Shown here: piece by piece, positions 62,917-64,000 of the stretch
How positions within the stretch are numbered: the first letter of the stretch is position 1
How the letters are laid out: each line of letters begins with the position of its first letter
Source: Nostoc sp. UHCC 0702
Lineage (GTDB): Bacteria; Cyanobacteriota; Cyanobacteriia; Cyanobacteriales; Nostocaceae
Length of the DNA stretch: 64,000 nt
Reading direction: 5' to 3'
NCBI GenBank assembly: GCA_017164015.1
Contig: CP071065.1
Span: 5,718,091 to 5,782,090, forward strand
Notes under the pieces: generated by a model
Database searches by the model: none
Told to the model about the DNA's origin: nothing
The model's input: the letters and a program-made list of their open reading frames with translations, nothing else
Position numbers and translations under genes: made by a program

Positions 62917-63999
62917 CTAAACCAATAATTGATATTTTTCTTGAGCCAAATTGTAAAGCGGCCGCCAAATCAAACGATTGGTCAAGACGACTAATAAAGA
63001 CATGACTATTGTCGAAGCTAAAAGCAGAGAGAAATTACCTGTAGCCGTAGCATGAGAAATCGTTGCCCCCAGTCCAGAAGTAGTAATTATTCGCCCTTGA
63101 AATGTAACGTATTCACTGACAATACTGGCATTCCAAGCGCCACCAACGGCGGTAATAATGCCAGTAATTAGGTAGGGAAAGATTGCAGGTAAAATTAAAG
63201 TGCGCCAGCGTTGCCAAAAAGATAGTTTATATACCCAAGCTGCTTCGATGAGGTCTGAGGGAATCGACTGCGCCCCAGCAATGACATTGAATAGGATATA
63301 CCACATTGTTCCTAGCATCATCAGAGCGATCGCCCCAATCTGCAAACCGCCAGCAATGCGAGTTAAACCCAGCAGCAGCACGGGAAATAAAGCTGTTGCT
63401 GGCACAGAAGCGGCGATTTGTACCAATGGTTGCAAAACTTGAGCTAGTCGGCGATCGCGTCCAATTGCTACGCCCACAGGTACAGTCCACAACAGTGATA
63501 ATATCAAAGCAATTATTACTCGCAACGCCGTTAATAAAGCACCTTTGATTACTTGTTGCCAATCAGCCCAGCCCAACGTCCGTAATAACAATACCGCTTC
63601 CCAAGTACCCCACAAAACAATTAAAGTGAAGCCGCTAACAAATACCCAATTGAAAAAACTCGGCAAGTTGAGGCTACCTTTGGCATTTAGAGGTACAGAA
63701 CGCACAGGAAACGACCGAATTAAACTGTCGTCTATGGCTGATTGTAATGGTTCAACAATGCGATCGCCAATTGCTCTTAAAGTAGGCGATCGCCTGAGAA
63801 GATCCAACACCGATGATTGGGGTGCATTTTCCGTCTCAACCATTTCCAACTTAAATTTTTCTGCCCAAGCAATCAAAGGCCGCCATACAAAAAAATCAGT
63901 TGCGACAATCACCCCAATCAACACCAGCAAGCCCCAAAATATCGCTCTTAAATTTCCTTGATTAGCTGCTGTGCCTAAAAAAGAGCCTAATCCCGGCAA
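62917..63999 (-). CDS. ABC transporter permease (NitT/TauT-like), partial
   Basis: C-terminal 360 residues of a permease whose start lies beyond the window edge. Hydrophobic helices surround a binding-protein-dependent transport motif (IPSDLIEAAWVYKLSFWQRW, then LPAIFPYLITGI), and the sequence ends in PLYNLAQEKYQLLV. An initial membrane segment, about 80 polar residues and then a full permease domain suggest a duplicated permease, with a first domain upstream outside the window. Nitrate, sulfonate or similar import is the family expectation; the substrate cannot be told. Confidence 0.82.
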   Translation of the reverse strand: MPGLGSFLGTAANQGNLRAIFWGLLVLIGVIVATDFFVWRPLIAWAEKFKLEMVETENAPQSSVLDLLRRSPTLRAIGDRIVEPLQSAIDDSLIRSFPVRSVPLNAKGSLNLPSFFNWVFVSGFTLIVLWGTWEAVLLLRTLGWADWQQVIKGALLTALRVIIALILSLLWTVPVGVAIGRDRRLAQVLQPLVQIAASVPATALFPVLLLGLTRIAGGLQIGAIALMMLGTMWYILFNVIAGAQSIPSDLIEAAWVYKLSFWQRWRTLILPAIFPYLITGIITAVGGAWNASIVSEYVTFQGRIITTSGLGATISHATATGNFSLLLASTIVMSLLVVLTNRLIWRPLYNLAQEKYQLLV

Positions 64000-64000
64000 G

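Overview
The window looks like a chromosomal segment of a filamentous, probably heterocyst-forming cyanobacterium (Nostocales). The signs are dense HIP1 octamers (GCGATCGC) inside and between genes, many 7-bp short tandem repeats (STRRs), an intact hmp hormogonium-motility locus, and families that are abundant in this group (Uma2 endonucleases, DUF928, DUF1802, DUF1822, CHAT/CHASE2 proteins, PATAN-type response regulators). Base composition is AT-rich. No rRNA, tRNA, CRISPR array or complete insertion sequence was found.

Layout. 1-7.2 kb: GNAT acetyltransferase, two Uma2 proteins, a secreted HAF-repeat protein with a PEP-CTERM-like tail, prolyl oligopeptidase, vanadium-dependent haloperoxidase. 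7.5-20.8 kb: hmpABCDE on the minus strand and hmpF divergent on the plus strand. Together they form a chemotaxis-like array (PATAN-REC, CheY, CheW, MCP, giant CheA-REC) plus the coiled-coil HmpF that drives type IV pilus motility. The divergent control region carries a 303-bp element with 30-bp terminal inverted repeats. 20.9-30.9 kb: secreted zinc metalloprotease, an osmoprotectant-type ABC importer (ATPase plus fused permease/binding protein), an MscS channel, and the ergothioneine pair egtB-egtD. 31-37 kb: small or broken genes, gamma-glutamyltransferase, DUF1802, aldo/keto reductase. 37.7-39.2 kb: three small unknown genes, one ribbon-helix-helix-like. 39.3-44.4 kb: a translationally coupled PAS / hybrid kinase / REC-PAS-kinase / REC operon whose first gene begins at the end of a degenerate IS200/IS605 element. 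45-48.3 kb: DUF928 protein and a multidomain OmpR-type regulator with a degenerate, short GGDEF domain.

48.7-62.5 kb is the most interesting part. It holds a TPS/filamentous-haemagglutinin protein, a tiny Cys-rich peptide, and then a same-direction run of sigma-70-like factor, DUF1822, membrane CHAT-CHASE2 protein and exported TPR-CHAT protein. Both CHAT domains keep a His/Cys pair. After a gene graveyard (receiver-domain and FUSC fragments around a repeat) come three tandem paralogous double-glycine leader peptides. The window ends inside an ABC permease gene.

Intergenic DNA is rich in miniature inverted-repeat elements of at least five families and in G/C-rich arrays based on the unit GGGGCAGGGGA. 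One such array lies in frame inside a response-regulator gene and another directly precedes a start codon. All family assignments come from reading motifs by eye; no searches were run.
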